Made by a program: the position numbers and the translations under genes | In this document: piece by piece, positions 54,306 through 63,326 of the stretch | How positions within the stretch are numbered: the stretch's first letter is position 1 | Layout: every line of letters starts with the position of its first letter | Notes under the pieces: model-generated | The model's database searches: none | The model's input: only the letters and a program-made list of their open reading frames with translations | Told to the model about the DNA's origin: nothing | Origin: Bacteroidota bacterium | GTDB taxonomy: Bacteria > Bacteroidota > Bacteroidia > Chitinophagales > BACL12 | Direction: 5' to 3' | DNA length: 64,000 nt | Assembly: GCA_016715425.1 (NCBI GenBank) | Contig: JADKAC010000002.1 | Coordinates: 610,324 to 674,323 of the forward strand

Positions 54306-56810
54306 TCATTGTTTTATAAATGATTTTGTAATCACATTTGATGCATTCTCCATTCTTACAAAATACAATCCCGCTGCAAATTTTGAAATATCAAAATAAT
54401 ATTCACCTGCAAATTGTTGTCGGTATTTATAGCCCATCATTAATCGGCCGGTGGCATCATAAAAATCCAAACGACCACTTGTTTCTTCTGAAAAAATTGT
54501 AATATTTATACCGCTGGTTGCGGGATTGGGAAATACCATCATGGTATTAATAAATTCCGAGAAATCGCTGGTAGTAAACACATTTTCTTTTACCACTGTG
54601 CAAGTATTTCCATAAACAATTGTGGTGGTGATAAGATAGGTTCCTGAAGCTGCGTATTGATGCGCAGGTGGTGTAGTTCCGGTATAAATATAGCCATCAC
54701 CAAAATCCCAAATCGCTTTACTATAAGTGCCAATAAATTCTATATCTGAAATTTTTACAGTATTATTATAAGTAGGCGTAATTGTGTAAAGTAACTCCGG
54801 CTGATCCCCTTCACCCACATATAAATCTAAGGCAGTTAATGCAATAAGTTTATGCAAACTACTATCCCAAATGCCGGCATATAACAAATCTTTTTCTGAA
54901 TCCAAAAATATGGTATCATTTATAGAATTTAATTCCAAAGAAATATCCTTGCCATGCAGTGTATCATCCATCCATGTAGCGAACCAAATAATCTGTTGAC
55001 CTGCTTCTAATGTATCCACAGGTAAACCTTCTGCATTATTAAAAGTGGATGTGAGATGTATTGTATCATGAAAATTAAAATAGCAAAGATCTTCAGTTAA
55101 TTGCGGAAAAATTTTCATGGTAGGTGTCATATAAAAAATACTGTCGGGAATCCATTGCGCAAGAAATTCCATCATGGGTTTATATTGACTATTATTCACC
55201 AGATTATTCCATTCATTTGGATCTGTTTCTCTTTGCATTCCCACATCATAAAATTCTTGTTCGAAATATTTTGAATCGGGATCGCAATTTAAGGGATCGG
55301 CATTGTTGTCGTTGTTTCTATAACGAATCAAATGAAAGCGTTCGTTACGCACTGAAAACATGGGAAAGCAAGAGCCATTTCCATTTGTTCTTTTATAAGA
55401 TGTGAGTTGTGGTAATTCATAATCCAACGCATTATTAAACAACAAGTCAGAAATATCTTTTCCATCCGGATAAACACCACCACTTTCTGAATCGGGAATA
55501 TCTGTATCAGTTAATGATAAAATAGTTGGAAAAAGATCGAGATAAGAAACTGCTTTATTTACTACTCTGTTGCCGGTAACATCAGGATGCACAATTATCA
55601 TTGGTGAGCGGGTATCTGTTTCCCAAAGCGACCATTTTGTCCAATGTTTCTTTTCACCTAAACTATATCCATGATCACTAATAAAAACTATAATAGTATT
55701 ATTAAAAATATCGGGGTATGCAATTAATGAATCTAAAAAACGGCCGATTTGCGCATCTACAAATTGCACTCCTGCAATATATGCTGAGACATTAGAGGCA
55801 CGAATATTTTCTGCTACCATATTGCGAATTTCTTCAGTGGCAAATAATTTATTAGAGAGATATAAATCAATATAGGTTTCTATGCTTCCAAAATCTGCTA
55901 CCATTTTGCCAAGTGGCCTCAAGTGGTTATAATCGTCCCACACCGGAACTGGTTGCGGCGGCATAACCACCCCATTGAATGGATATGCATCTGGCGGATT
56001 ATTATAAATTAATGGTGATACTGAGTCAGGATCATAATAAAAAGTATTGATATAATATTCAGGAAAATATTTTCGTGGCACATAGAGATAGGAATGCGGT
56101 TTATTAAATCCAACACCTAAATAAAATGGATTGCCACAATCATCACCTGTTCCGTTTGCTATGGATTTAATAAATGCAATTGCAGTATCTGCCGCTTTAT
56201 AATCCTGCATCTGCGATTCCATATTATCCGGAATGGCACCCCATGGAAAAATGGAGCCTAAAAAATTGTAATTGCTTTGCACATTTATTAAAGAAGAATC
56301 ATCAATAAAATTCGACATACGATTCCAAGATAAACTTTTTTCACATGCATCAGGAGTGAGTCTATCGTAATCATTTTTATCAGGGTGATGATAATTTTTA
56401 TTGATAGCGTAAGTATAATAACCGCCGCTGTCTTTTAGCATTTCAGGAAATGAATATACTTCCTCATTATTTTTTTCCTCAGTAAAATTTGATCTGAATA
56501 CATTTTCATAATCCGAATTATTATATACTTGTGTATAAGCAAGATCTTTACCTGAAAAAATACTGCATCTGCTGGGCCCGCATCCCGATGCCGATGCATA
56601 GGTATTCATAAATGTGGTACCCATTTGCGCCAGCCTGTCAATGTTGGGAGTTAATACTTGCGGATGTCCACCCATTGTGCCGATATAATCATTCAGATCA
56701 TCACTGATAATCATAATCACATTTGGCTTAGATACTTGTGCAATGATGTTGGTGAAACTGCTTAGAAAAATAATTAGTATTGTAGCGCTTATAATTTTGA
56801 ATGAATGCAT
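54306..56810 (-). CDS. Secreted sulfatase with PKD and T9SS sorting domains
   Basis: The 834-residue third member of the sulfatase group. Signal peptide (IFLSSFTNIIAQ), ISDDLND metal ligands, and active-site Cys in CGPSR near residue 77 (here followed by CSIFSG where the other two have TSF-SG). SDHGYSLGEKKHWTKWSLW near residue 380 carries further ligands. The C-terminal PKD domain is AIWDFGDGYIYTGTTPP and the sorting domain is VFPNPATSGINITI to GLYFVRMENASNVITKSF. The start is the ATG at 56,810; a TTG six bases upstream is less likely. It is the most upstream of the three and divergent from exonuclease III. Confidence 0.92.
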   Translation of the reverse strand: MHSFKIISATILIIFLSSFTNIIAQVSKPNVIMIISDDLNDYIGTMGGHPQVLTPNIDRLAQMGTTFMNTYASASGCGPSRCSIFSGKDLAYTQVYNNSDYENVFRSNFTEEKNNEEVYSFPEMLKDSGGYYTYAINKNYHHPDKNDYDRLTPDACEKSLSWNRMSNFIDDSSLINVQSNYNFLGSIFPWGAIPDNMESQMQDYKAADTAIAFIKSIANGTGDDCGNPFYLGVGFNKPHSYLYVPRKYFPEYYINTFYYDPDSVSPLIYNNPPDAYPFNGVVMPPQPVPVWDDYNHLRPLGKMVADFGSIETYIDLYLSNKLFATEEIRNMVAENIRASNVSAYIAGVQFVDAQIGRFLDSLIAYPDIFNNTIIVFISDHGYSLGEKKHWTKWSLWETDTRSPMIIVHPDVTGNRVVNKAVSYLDLFPTILSLTDTDIPDSESGGVYPDGKDISDLLFNNALDYELPQLTSYKRTNGNGSCFPMFSVRNERFHLIRYRNNDNNADPLNCDPDSKYFEQEFYDVGMQRETDPNEWNNLVNNSQYKPMMEFLAQWIPDSIFYMTPTMKIFPQLTEDLCYFNFHDTIHLTSTFNNAEGLPVDTLEAGQQIIWFATWMDDTLHGKDISLELNSINDTIFLDSEKDLLYAGIWDSSLHKLIALTALDLYVGEGDQPELLYTITPTYNNTVKISDIEFIGTYSKAIWDFGDGYIYTGTTPPAHQYAASGTYLITTTIVYGNTCTVVKENVFTTSDFSEFINTMMVFPNPATSGINITIFSEETSGRLDFYDATGRLMMGYKYRQQFAGEYYFDISKFAAGLYFVRMENASNVITKSFIKQ

Positions 56811-56859
56811 ATTCAAAGTTACGATGTTATGTTTTACTTAAAAATTGACATAGATAGAA

Positions 56860-57627
56860 ATGAAAATTGCTACTTATAATTTAAACGGAATTCGCAGCGC
56901 CATCAATAAAGACTGGTTGAATTGGATTAAACAAACTGACTTTGATGTGATTTGTGTACAGGAATTAAAAGCGCAACCCGATCAATTGGATTTATCTGTT
57001 TTTGAAGATGCAGGTTATCATGCTTACTTACATAGTGCAGAAAAAAAAGGATACAGCGGTGTAGGAATTTTCTGCAAACAAAAACCCGATCATATAGAAT
57101 ATGGTTGTGGCAATCCTGACTTTGATAAAGAGGGCAGAGTAATTCGTGCAGACTTTGGTGATATTTCTGTGTTTAGTATTTATTTTCCTTCCGGAACAAC
57201 AGGTGATATTCGCCAATCCGTTAAGTATGTATTTCTCGATTTTATTCTTGATTATTTAAAAGAAATAAAAAAGAAACGCAAAAAATTAATTGTGTGTGGC
57301 GATTATAATATTGCAAATAATGCAATTGATATTCATGATCCGATTGGCAATAAAAATTCTTCCGGTTTTTTAATTGAAGAACGTGCATGGTTAGATACTT
57401 TTTGGGAAACCGGATTTATAGATTCACTCCGGCATTTTAATAAAGAACCACATCAATATACATGGTGGAGTTTCAGGGCAAATGCAAGAGCAAATAATAA
57501 AGGATGGCGCATTGATTATATAGCCATTACAAAAAATCTTGTTGCTCAATTAAAAAGTGCAGTGATAATGCCCGATGCAATGCACAGCGATCATTGTCCG
57601 ATGGTGATTGAAATTGATTTGGGTTAA
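56860..57627 (+). CDS. xth: Exodeoxyribonuclease III
   Basis: This 255-residue AP endonuclease / 3' exonuclease acts in base-excision repair. The EEP-fold motifs are all present: MKIATYNLNGIRSA, VQELKAQ (catalytic Glu34), IYFPSG, VCGDYNIAN, WRIDYIAI and the C-terminal HSDHCPMVIEI. The length is normal. It is separated from its neighbours by promoter-sized gaps and is probably transcribed alone. Confidence 0.97.
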   Translation: MKIATYNLNGIRSAINKDWLNWIKQTDFDVICVQELKAQPDQLDLSVFEDAGYHAYLHSAEKKGYSGVGIFCKQKPDHIEYGCGNPDFDKEGRVIRADFGDISVFSIYFPSGTTGDIRQSVKYVFLDFILDYLKEIKKKRKKLIVCGDYNIANNAIDIHDPIGNKNSSGFLIEERAWLDTFWETGFIDSLRHFNKEPHQYTWWSFRANARANNKGWRIDYIAITKNLVAQLKSAVIMPDAMHSDHCPMVIEIDLG

Positions 57628-58008
57628 TGAGCAAATGTGGTTAATGTGCGAATGAAATGATTAGCTGTTTCCGTCCAAGCAGGTTCCTCAAAATATAGCC
57701 TTGTGCGTTAGCCTTTTGAGAACCTGCGTGAGTAATAATTAAATTTAATTAATGTCTTGAACTAATATTAAAAAGATATTGAGTATTGGGTATCGGGTAT
57801 TGAGTACAAAACTTTGCTATTGAAAATTGATAGTTGACAGTTGACAATTTTAATCACAGTTCAATTTCTTCGCCTTAAGCCTTTGCATTTATTTCCAATT
57901 ACACAGTTCCACGATTCCACGATTCGACATTTCTACATTTTCCGATTCGACAGTTCCCCGATTACACAATTCCACAAAATTTAACTACCTTCAATTAAAT
58001 CCAATTTT
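57628..58008. other. Intergenic region with word repeats
   Basis: A 381-bp gap after xth. It holds the hairpin at 57,679-57,727 and GGGTATCGGGTATTGAGTA at 57,788-57,806 (shared with 33,396-33,414). GATAGTTGACAGTTGACAATT lies near 57,830. An array of CACGATTCGACATTTC-like words follows at about 57,908-57,975. No gene. Confidence 0.55.
57679..57727 (+). ncRNA. Strong hairpin with 20-base loop, no T run
   Basis: GCAGGTTCCTCAAAA at 57,679-57,693 pairs with TTTTGAGAACCTGC at 57,714-57,727 (one bulged base). The loop TATAGCCTTGTGCGTTAGCC contains a repeated TAGCC. It lies 52 bp past the xth stop and lacks the T tract of a terminator, so it may be a small structured element. Typed as RNA only as a structural guess. 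Confidence 0.3.
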
Positions 58009-58890
58009 ATGAAAAGATTTTTACTCCCTTTTATTCTCCTTTTTACAATTCAAATATTGCATGCGCAACTCCCTCCTTGGAACTTAGAATTTTATGTGTA
58101 TCACCCAGATGGACAAACAGATACATTATGGGTAGGCTGCGACGAAAATGCAACTGCTGGTTACGATGAAGGCTTGGATATAATTGACACCACATTTAAT
58201 ATTCCCATTGCCATACGTGGCTTTAGCCAGGAAGTAGAAGATGAATTTAATTTTGGCACCTGTGTAAATCTGAAAAAAGATATACAACCATTTGGTTACC
58301 CGGCTGAGTTTACTTTCTATATCCTGCATGATGAAATAAGTACATCTGATTCTGTTTATTTAGGTTGGGATACTACTATGCTGAATTATGAAGTAGGGGA
58401 TTACTGGATAGAGGGAGCGATAATCTTTGTTGAAAATGGATATATTGAAGGTATAGATGGAGAAACCTACATAATTTTCGGTCGTGATGCTGTTGATTCA
58501 TCTTTAAATATTTATGGTGAACAAACACCCATTTTTGTTATGGGAGAATATTTGACATGTATTCCGAATGCTTCGATTTCAATTATGAAAATTTACCTAG
58601 AGGTATATTTTAAAGATTATGGAGTATTTATTAAGGATAATAAAATATATAATAATAGTCTAACTATTTACCCAAATCCATCTATAAATCAATTACAAAT
58701 TCAATCAGAATTATTAGTGCCAATTCAAACTAATATTTATAATTTTTATGGACAACTTATTGATACTATTTTAATAAAACCTGGAAAACAAGTATTAGAC
58801 ATTTCAAATTTTCCTTCTGGTATTTATTATATAAGTATTTCAGAAGACAACTCAAACAAATCATTCACTTATAAATTTATCAAGTTATGA
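58009..58890 (+). CDS. T9SS type A sorting-domain protein
   Basis: A 293-residue secreted protein with a signal peptide (LLFTIQILHAQ), a beta-rich body of about 190 residues of unknown family, and a C-terminal sorting domain (IYPNPSINQLQIQS, GIYYISISEDNSNKSFTYKF). It overlaps the metalloprotease gene by 4 bp (ATGA), so the two are co-translated and possibly act together. No enzymatic motif is visible. Confidence 0.85.
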   Translation: MKRFLLPFILLFTIQILHAQLPPWNLEFYVYHPDGQTDTLWVGCDENATAGYDEGLDIIDTTFNIPIAIRGFSQEVEDEFNFGTCVNLKKDIQPFGYPAEFTFYILHDEISTSDSVYLGWDTTMLNYEVGDYWIEGAIIFVENGYIEGIDGETYIIFGRDAVDSSLNIYGEQTPIFVMGEYLTCIPNASISIMKIYLEVYFKDYGVFIKDNKIYNNSLTIYPNPSINQLQIQSELLVPIQTNIYNFYGQLIDTILIKPGKQVLDISNFPSGIYYISISEDNSNKSFTYKFIKL

Positions 58891-61800
58891 AAAAAACTTT
58901 ACTATTTACATTGTCATTTTGCTTTTTGTTTAAAAGCGTTTTTTCTCAAGTAACGGACTATTCCTTTTATGGTAGCTCGGTGACTCTTAAAGGTGATTTA
59001 CATACACTCATTGTATTTATCGGATTTGACGATGCAACTAGCGCAGATAATTACGACAATTGGGATTACAATGATTTACCGGAATGGGCAAAAGGAGACT
59101 ATAATGAAGTATTTGACTTAGATAATAGTCAGATACATACTGAGCGAAATCTTACAAGCTACTTTTATACTATGAGTCAGGGTACGTTTACTTTAACCGG
59201 AGAAGTATATCCCGAATTAGTAATTGTAACCCCATCCTATGTAGGAACTACTTTACAAATTCCCGATGCCATTCAAGATGCTGTTGATAAAATAAATCTT
59301 CAAACACATCCCACATTTGATTATGACTGGAGCCGTTTTGACAACAGAAAGAATACACCCGGTTATGATTTTGATAATAGTTTATACTCAAATATTGCAC
59401 TTGATCCTGCAGCACCCGATGGTAATATAGATTATATATGTTTTGTCATTCGCCGAACAGGATGTGCTGGTTCATCCACTACCGGTGCTGGCACAAAGAA
59501 ATTAATTAATGGTGCTAACCAATATGGTATAAGTACAGGACACCAAATTAATGCTGATTGCAGCAAAAATGGATTGAGCAAAGGACTTACGCAAGTTTAT
59601 GTTCATGAAATGATGCATACAGTATTTGGCTCTCCACACACTTGGGGTGTAAACGGCGTAGTAGGTAACTACTATTACAGTTATAATGGATGGGGATTTA
59701 TGGCGCCGTTTCAGATAATGCAGTGTGCCAATGCATGGGAACGTTGGTGGTTAAATTGGATAACGCCGCAAGAGATAACAACAAACGGAACTTACACATT
59801 AAAGGATTATTTAACTGAAGGGGATGCATTGAGAATAAAAATTCCGGAGATCGGTCCAACGGAAACTGATCAATATATATTTTTAGAGAATCATCAATTA
59901 ATAGATTATTATGATAGCAAACCTGATTATATTGAAGAAAGTGATGCATTAACCTCAGGTATTTATACATTTATATCAGCAAGAGGCCACTCCCGCAATT
60001 CAACAATAAGTATATCAAAACCATATGCCAATATGTTTAAATCGCTTAATGCGGCAGGAAAAAATGATTTTACAATAGCTGATTACAAAACTGTTTATGG
60101 TGTAGGTGAAGAAAGCGAAGAATTTCCGGTATTTGAAAAAGGAACAGATAATCCTATCAGTGGTCAAAGCAATTGGGAATGGATAAGAAGTGACTTTGAT
60201 GCAACAAGTAAAATAGAAATTTCAGATAATGCAAATCGGCAGGGTGATCCTGGAACATTGGATACTTATAACGATATAAAATTTGCAGCAGCAGAAAAAA
60301 TTGGAGGAACAACTACTGATACCTATGCATTTATCGGTGATTCAGATGTGCCATTTCAGGTAGGAGATGAAATAAGTATGTCAGGTATTATTCCTGCATT
60401 AAATTATCCGCAATTTAATGGAGTTGGCGATTCGCTTTATCCTTACTATTTAAATGGATTAAAAATAAAAGTTGATTCTTACAATTCCACATCAAAAGAA
60501 TTTTCCATTGAGGTAAAATTTGATGATTGGGAAGTTAGAGCTGATAAGCGCTGGTGCGGAAATATTATTTTACCTGAAAATAATGATTTATTAATTAAGG
60601 ATAATATAACACTTACTTTAAATAAAACAGCTACACCGAATAGAAGAATATTGGATGCAATTCATGGATTTTATACACCCACAAAACTCACGATAGAAAA
60701 CGGTTCATCCATTACATTAAAATCGAGTGCAAATTTGATAGTTGATGATTATTCTGAATTAATTATTGAAGACGGTGCAGAAATAATTATTGAAACCAAT
60801 GCAAAACTGGAAGTAAAAAATAATGGAAAAATTATTTTAAAACCGGGAGCTATAATTAAAGCTTCTAACAGCGGCGCAAAAATAGTTATAGAAGATGGCG
60901 GTATGTTGGTAATGGAAGATAACGATATTCAGCTAAACAATGCAAACGCCACAATACAATTAAAAGCAGGCGGCACCATTCAAACTGCCGATGATGTTGA
61001 TTTCACTTTTACAGGCACAGGTTATTTAGCATATTATGAAGATGGCATTTTCGACTTAGGAACCGATAGCCGTTTTTATTTAAAAGGAACCGGCACTACA
61101 GATATGAAATGTTGGCTGCAAACAGATGCCGATTTATATATCAGCACAAGAGATGTGTGGTTGGAGGATTGTAAAATCGTTTATAACAATAATAGTTTAA
61201 TGCGCAATGCCTATGCAAATTTTTATGCTGAAAATGTATTGTTTAACACTGGTGGCAGCACTGCAATAAATGGAATTTCTGCCTACGATACTGAATCGTT
61301 TTATATTACCCAAGGTACATTCGATGGCTTTGCAACTCCGGTGAAACTTGAAAATATTTCTGTATGTCCCGAAGATGTGAATGTAGAAATTCGCCAGACC
61401 ACTATTAAGAACTATGCGCAAAACGGCATACAGGCAGAAGATGTGCATCGCATGTATTTATATGCAAATAGTATTGAAGGAAATGCAAATGCGACAACGG
61501 GTTTGTGGTTAGAAGATGTAATTGAATGCAGAGTGGAAGCAGGTAATATTAAAAATCATACTTATCAACCCGGCGTATTTTTATACAACACACGTTACTT
61601 TATTTTGGATGGTGCCACCATAAAAAATAATTATCGTGGAATAGAATCTTACCGCAGTAATATTTATTTACGCAATCAAGCAACTATAAAACAGAATACC
61701 GCAGAAGGTATTTTTGCATTTAGTGCAATCAGCTATTCAGACGATCCCGATATTTTATGTAAAATAGTAATAGGTGATATTGGATGCGGATGGATAATTC

Positions 61801-62681
61801 AAAACGAAACGGGAATTTTGGGTGAAGATATTCTACTGGATATTGATGCAATTACACATGCAATAAATGAAGGTGATACAGCTCAACCCAATCGCTTTGA
61901 TGGAAATACAAGAGCGATTGAAGTATGCTACGAATATTTTAATAACACCTATATTTCAGATACATTAATGGCAAGAGGAAATTATTGGACAGGCGGTGGC
62001 GCACCCATTGGCAGTGATGTAAGTACAGGCTTTGATATTAAATGTAGTGATATAACAACAGATGCCTCTCTATATGTTACCACCCAACCTACCAGTTGCG
62101 ATTGTGTTGGCAATTGCATTGATATAGAAGACGAAGAAGCACTTACCTTGCGCATGGCAAATTATTCGTGCAATTACTATATAAATAATCAGGGTGGAGG
62201 TCGCATTACTATAGCTGAAAAATATCAGGAAGCATATCAACTATTTCTCGAAAACGATTTTAATTATGCATATCAGAAATTTAACTGGATAAAAAATCGT
62301 GTTGAAGCTGAATATCCGCAAGGCTTACCCGATGGAATTTGTAAAGACTTATATGGAAAAGCTTATTGGTATAAAGATCAGATGGCAGTAATTGCCGAAG
62401 TATATTGTCAATATCCGTTTTATGAACGTATGATAGAAGACAATAACATAATACCTCGCTTTAGTGTATTTCCAAATCCTGCACAAAACATAGTGGTAAT
62501 TGCGTGCACTGAAATTGGAAAAACCAACTATACAATATTCAGCGCATCAGGTAACCAAATGCAAAGCGGTAGTTTTGAAGGAAGCACACAATTGCAATTA
62601 GAAAATTATGCATCAGGAATATATTTTATAAATCTGCAAACAGAAACCGCTGTAGAAACTTTAAAGCTGATGGTGGAATAA
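58887..62681 (+). CDS. Large secreted putative zinc metalloprotease with beta-helix region and T9SS sorting domain
   Basis: The 1,264-residue protein has a signal peptide (FCFLFKSVFSQ). An N-terminal protease-like domain (about 35-300) has a zinc motif HEMMH at 240-244 followed by Gly248 and His251, giving HExxHxxxGxxH. This is one residue longer than the metzincin pattern, and the overall setting recalls M6-type immune-inhibitor proteases. From about residue 590 to 1,000 there is a right-handed beta-helix-like repeat region (LTIENGSSITLKSSANLIVD, LEVKNNGKIILKPGAIIKAS). The C-terminus is a type A sorting domain (VFPNPAQNIVVIA, SGIYFINLQTETAVETLKLM). Proteolysis is a motif-based inference. It is the second gene of a two-gene unit. 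Confidence 0.82.
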   Translation: MKKTLLFTLSFCFLFKSVFSQVTDYSFYGSSVTLKGDLHTLIVFIGFDDATSADNYDNWDYNDLPEWAKGDYNEVFDLDNSQIHTERNLTSYFYTMSQGTFTLTGEVYPELVIVTPSYVGTTLQIPDAIQDAVDKINLQTHPTFDYDWSRFDNRKNTPGYDFDNSLYSNIALDPAAPDGNIDYICFVIRRTGCAGSSTTGAGTKKLINGANQYGISTGHQINADCSKNGLSKGLTQVYVHEMMHTVFGSPHTWGVNGVVGNYYYSYNGWGFMAPFQIMQCANAWERWWLNWITPQEITTNGTYTLKDYLTEGDALRIKIPEIGPTETDQYIFLENHQLIDYYDSKPDYIEESDALTSGIYTFISARGHSRNSTISISKPYANMFKSLNAAGKNDFTIADYKTVYGVGEESEEFPVFEKGTDNPISGQSNWEWIRSDFDATSKIEISDNANRQGDPGTLDTYNDIKFAAAEKIGGTTTDTYAFIGDSDVPFQVGDEISMSGIIPALNYPQFNGVGDSLYPYYLNGLKIKVDSYNSTSKEFSIEVKFDDWEVRADKRWCGNIILPENNDLLIKDNITLTLNKTATPNRRILDAIHGFYTPTKLTIENGSSITLKSSANLIVDDYSELIIEDGAEIIIETNAKLEVKNNGKIILKPGAIIKASNSGAKIVIEDGGMLVMEDNDIQLNNANATIQLKAGGTIQTADDVDFTFTGTGYLAYYEDGIFDLGTDSRFYLKGTGTTDMKCWLQTDADLYISTRDVWLEDCKIVYNNNSLMRNAYANFYAENVLFNTGGSTAINGISAYDTESFYITQGTFDGFATPVKLENISVCPEDVNVEIRQTTIKNYAQNGIQAEDVHRMYLYANSIEGNANATTGLWLEDVIECRVEAGNIKNHTYQPGVFLYNTRYFILDGATIKNNYRGIESYRSNIYLRNQATIKQNTAEGIFAFSAISYSDDPDILCKIVIGDIGCGWIIQNETGILGEDILLDIDAITHAINEGDTAQPNRFDGNTRAIEVCYEYFNNTYISDTLMARGNYWTGGGAPIGSDVSTGFDIKCSDITTDASLYVTTQPTSCDCVGNCIDIEDEEALTLRMANYSCNYYINNQGGGRITIAEKYQEAYQLFLENDFNYAYQKFNWIKNRVEAEYPQGLPDGICKDLYGKAYWYKDQMAVIAEVYCQYPFYERMIEDNNIIPRFSVFPNPAQNIVVIACTEIGKTNYTIFSASGNQMQSGSFEGSTQLQLENYASGIYFINLQTETAVETLKLMVE

Positions 62682-62705
62682 ATTATTTAAATAAACTCAC
62701 TTTTT

Positions 62706-62743
62706 AAAAGCCATTGTATCATGAAAGATATGATGGCTTTTTT
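62706..62743 (+). terminator. Rho-independent terminator after the metalloprotease operon
   Basis: AAAAGCCAT at 62,706 pairs with ATGGCTTTT at 62,733, with extra inner pairing (ATCAT/ATGAT) and T residues after. It lies 24 bp past the stop. Confidence 0.75.
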
Positions 62744-62828
62744 GGTTAGACCAAAAAATTGGATGTTGCTGCCAGTTACTCCTTACTTTCCATCTCCATC
62801 TGTCATTTCATTTATTTTTTTTAGCCTA

Positions 62829-62861
62829 CTGCCAATAGCAAACAGCCAATAGCTCTCAGTC
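62829..62861 (-). repeat. Dispersed word repeat, inverted copy
   Basis: Read on the minus strand, this 33-bp sequence matches 33,244-33,276 at 26 of 33 positions, including TATTGGCTGTT and ATTGGCAG. It abuts the gldH stop codon. Confidence 0.5.
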
Positions 62862-63321
62862 AAAAATCAAATTTCTCAATCTTCACACCCACATCCATTA
62901 TTTCTGTAATAGGATTTATGCGCATATTCTGTGAGAGAATAAAAGTATAATTGCCGGGTTCAGGAAAGGTGAATGCAGAGCGAATTAAAACAGAATTGTA
63001 ACATACATTATCAATGCAATTGCCTGTCCACTCGCCACCTTTTTCTGATAGCACTACTTCTATATTATCATTTTGTATTGTGTTATCCGGAAATACTGTT
63101 TGCATCTGCATCAGCAAATTATTATAGGCATACATATCGGAATGTCGCACATTGATAAACATATTATAAGAGTCTGTAGTATCCTGAATTGTAATGGAAA
63201 AAGATAGCGGTTCATCATACAACCATTCGGCATTTTTTATCTGCACATTTTTATCATAAACCCGTGAAGTATCACAAGCAAACAATAACAGAATTACACA
63301 AGCTGTAAGAAGGCTGCGCAT
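62860..63321 (-). CDS. gldH: Gliding-motility lipoprotein GldH
   Basis: A 153-residue lipoprotein: signal peptide with lipobox LLFAC (Cys16). The body (EWLYDEPLSFSITIQDTTDS, NMFINVRHSDMYAYNNL, LSEKGGEWTGNC, FPEPGNYTFILSQNMR, GVKIEKFDF) matches GldH, needed for gliding and T9SS function in Bacteroidota. It follows the ricT-like gene by 5 bp, an arrangement common in the phylum, so they share a transcript. Apart from the PorP/SprF protein it is the only gliding-machinery component found in the window. Confidence 0.9.
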   Translation of the reverse strand: MRSLLTACVILLLFACDTSRVYDKNVQIKNAEWLYDEPLSFSITIQDTTDSYNMFINVRHSDMYAYNNLLMQMQTVFPDNTIQNDNIEVVLSEKGGEWTGNCIDNVCYNSVLIRSAFTFPEPGNYTFILSQNMRINPITEIMDVGVKIEKFDF

Positions 63322-63326
63322 AAATG

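Noticed and set aside
56813..56820. TAACTTTG on the minus strand as a promoter for the third sulfatase gene
   Set aside because: It matches TAnnTTTG, but it lies directly against the ATG at 56,810, so transcription would begin inside the coding sequence.
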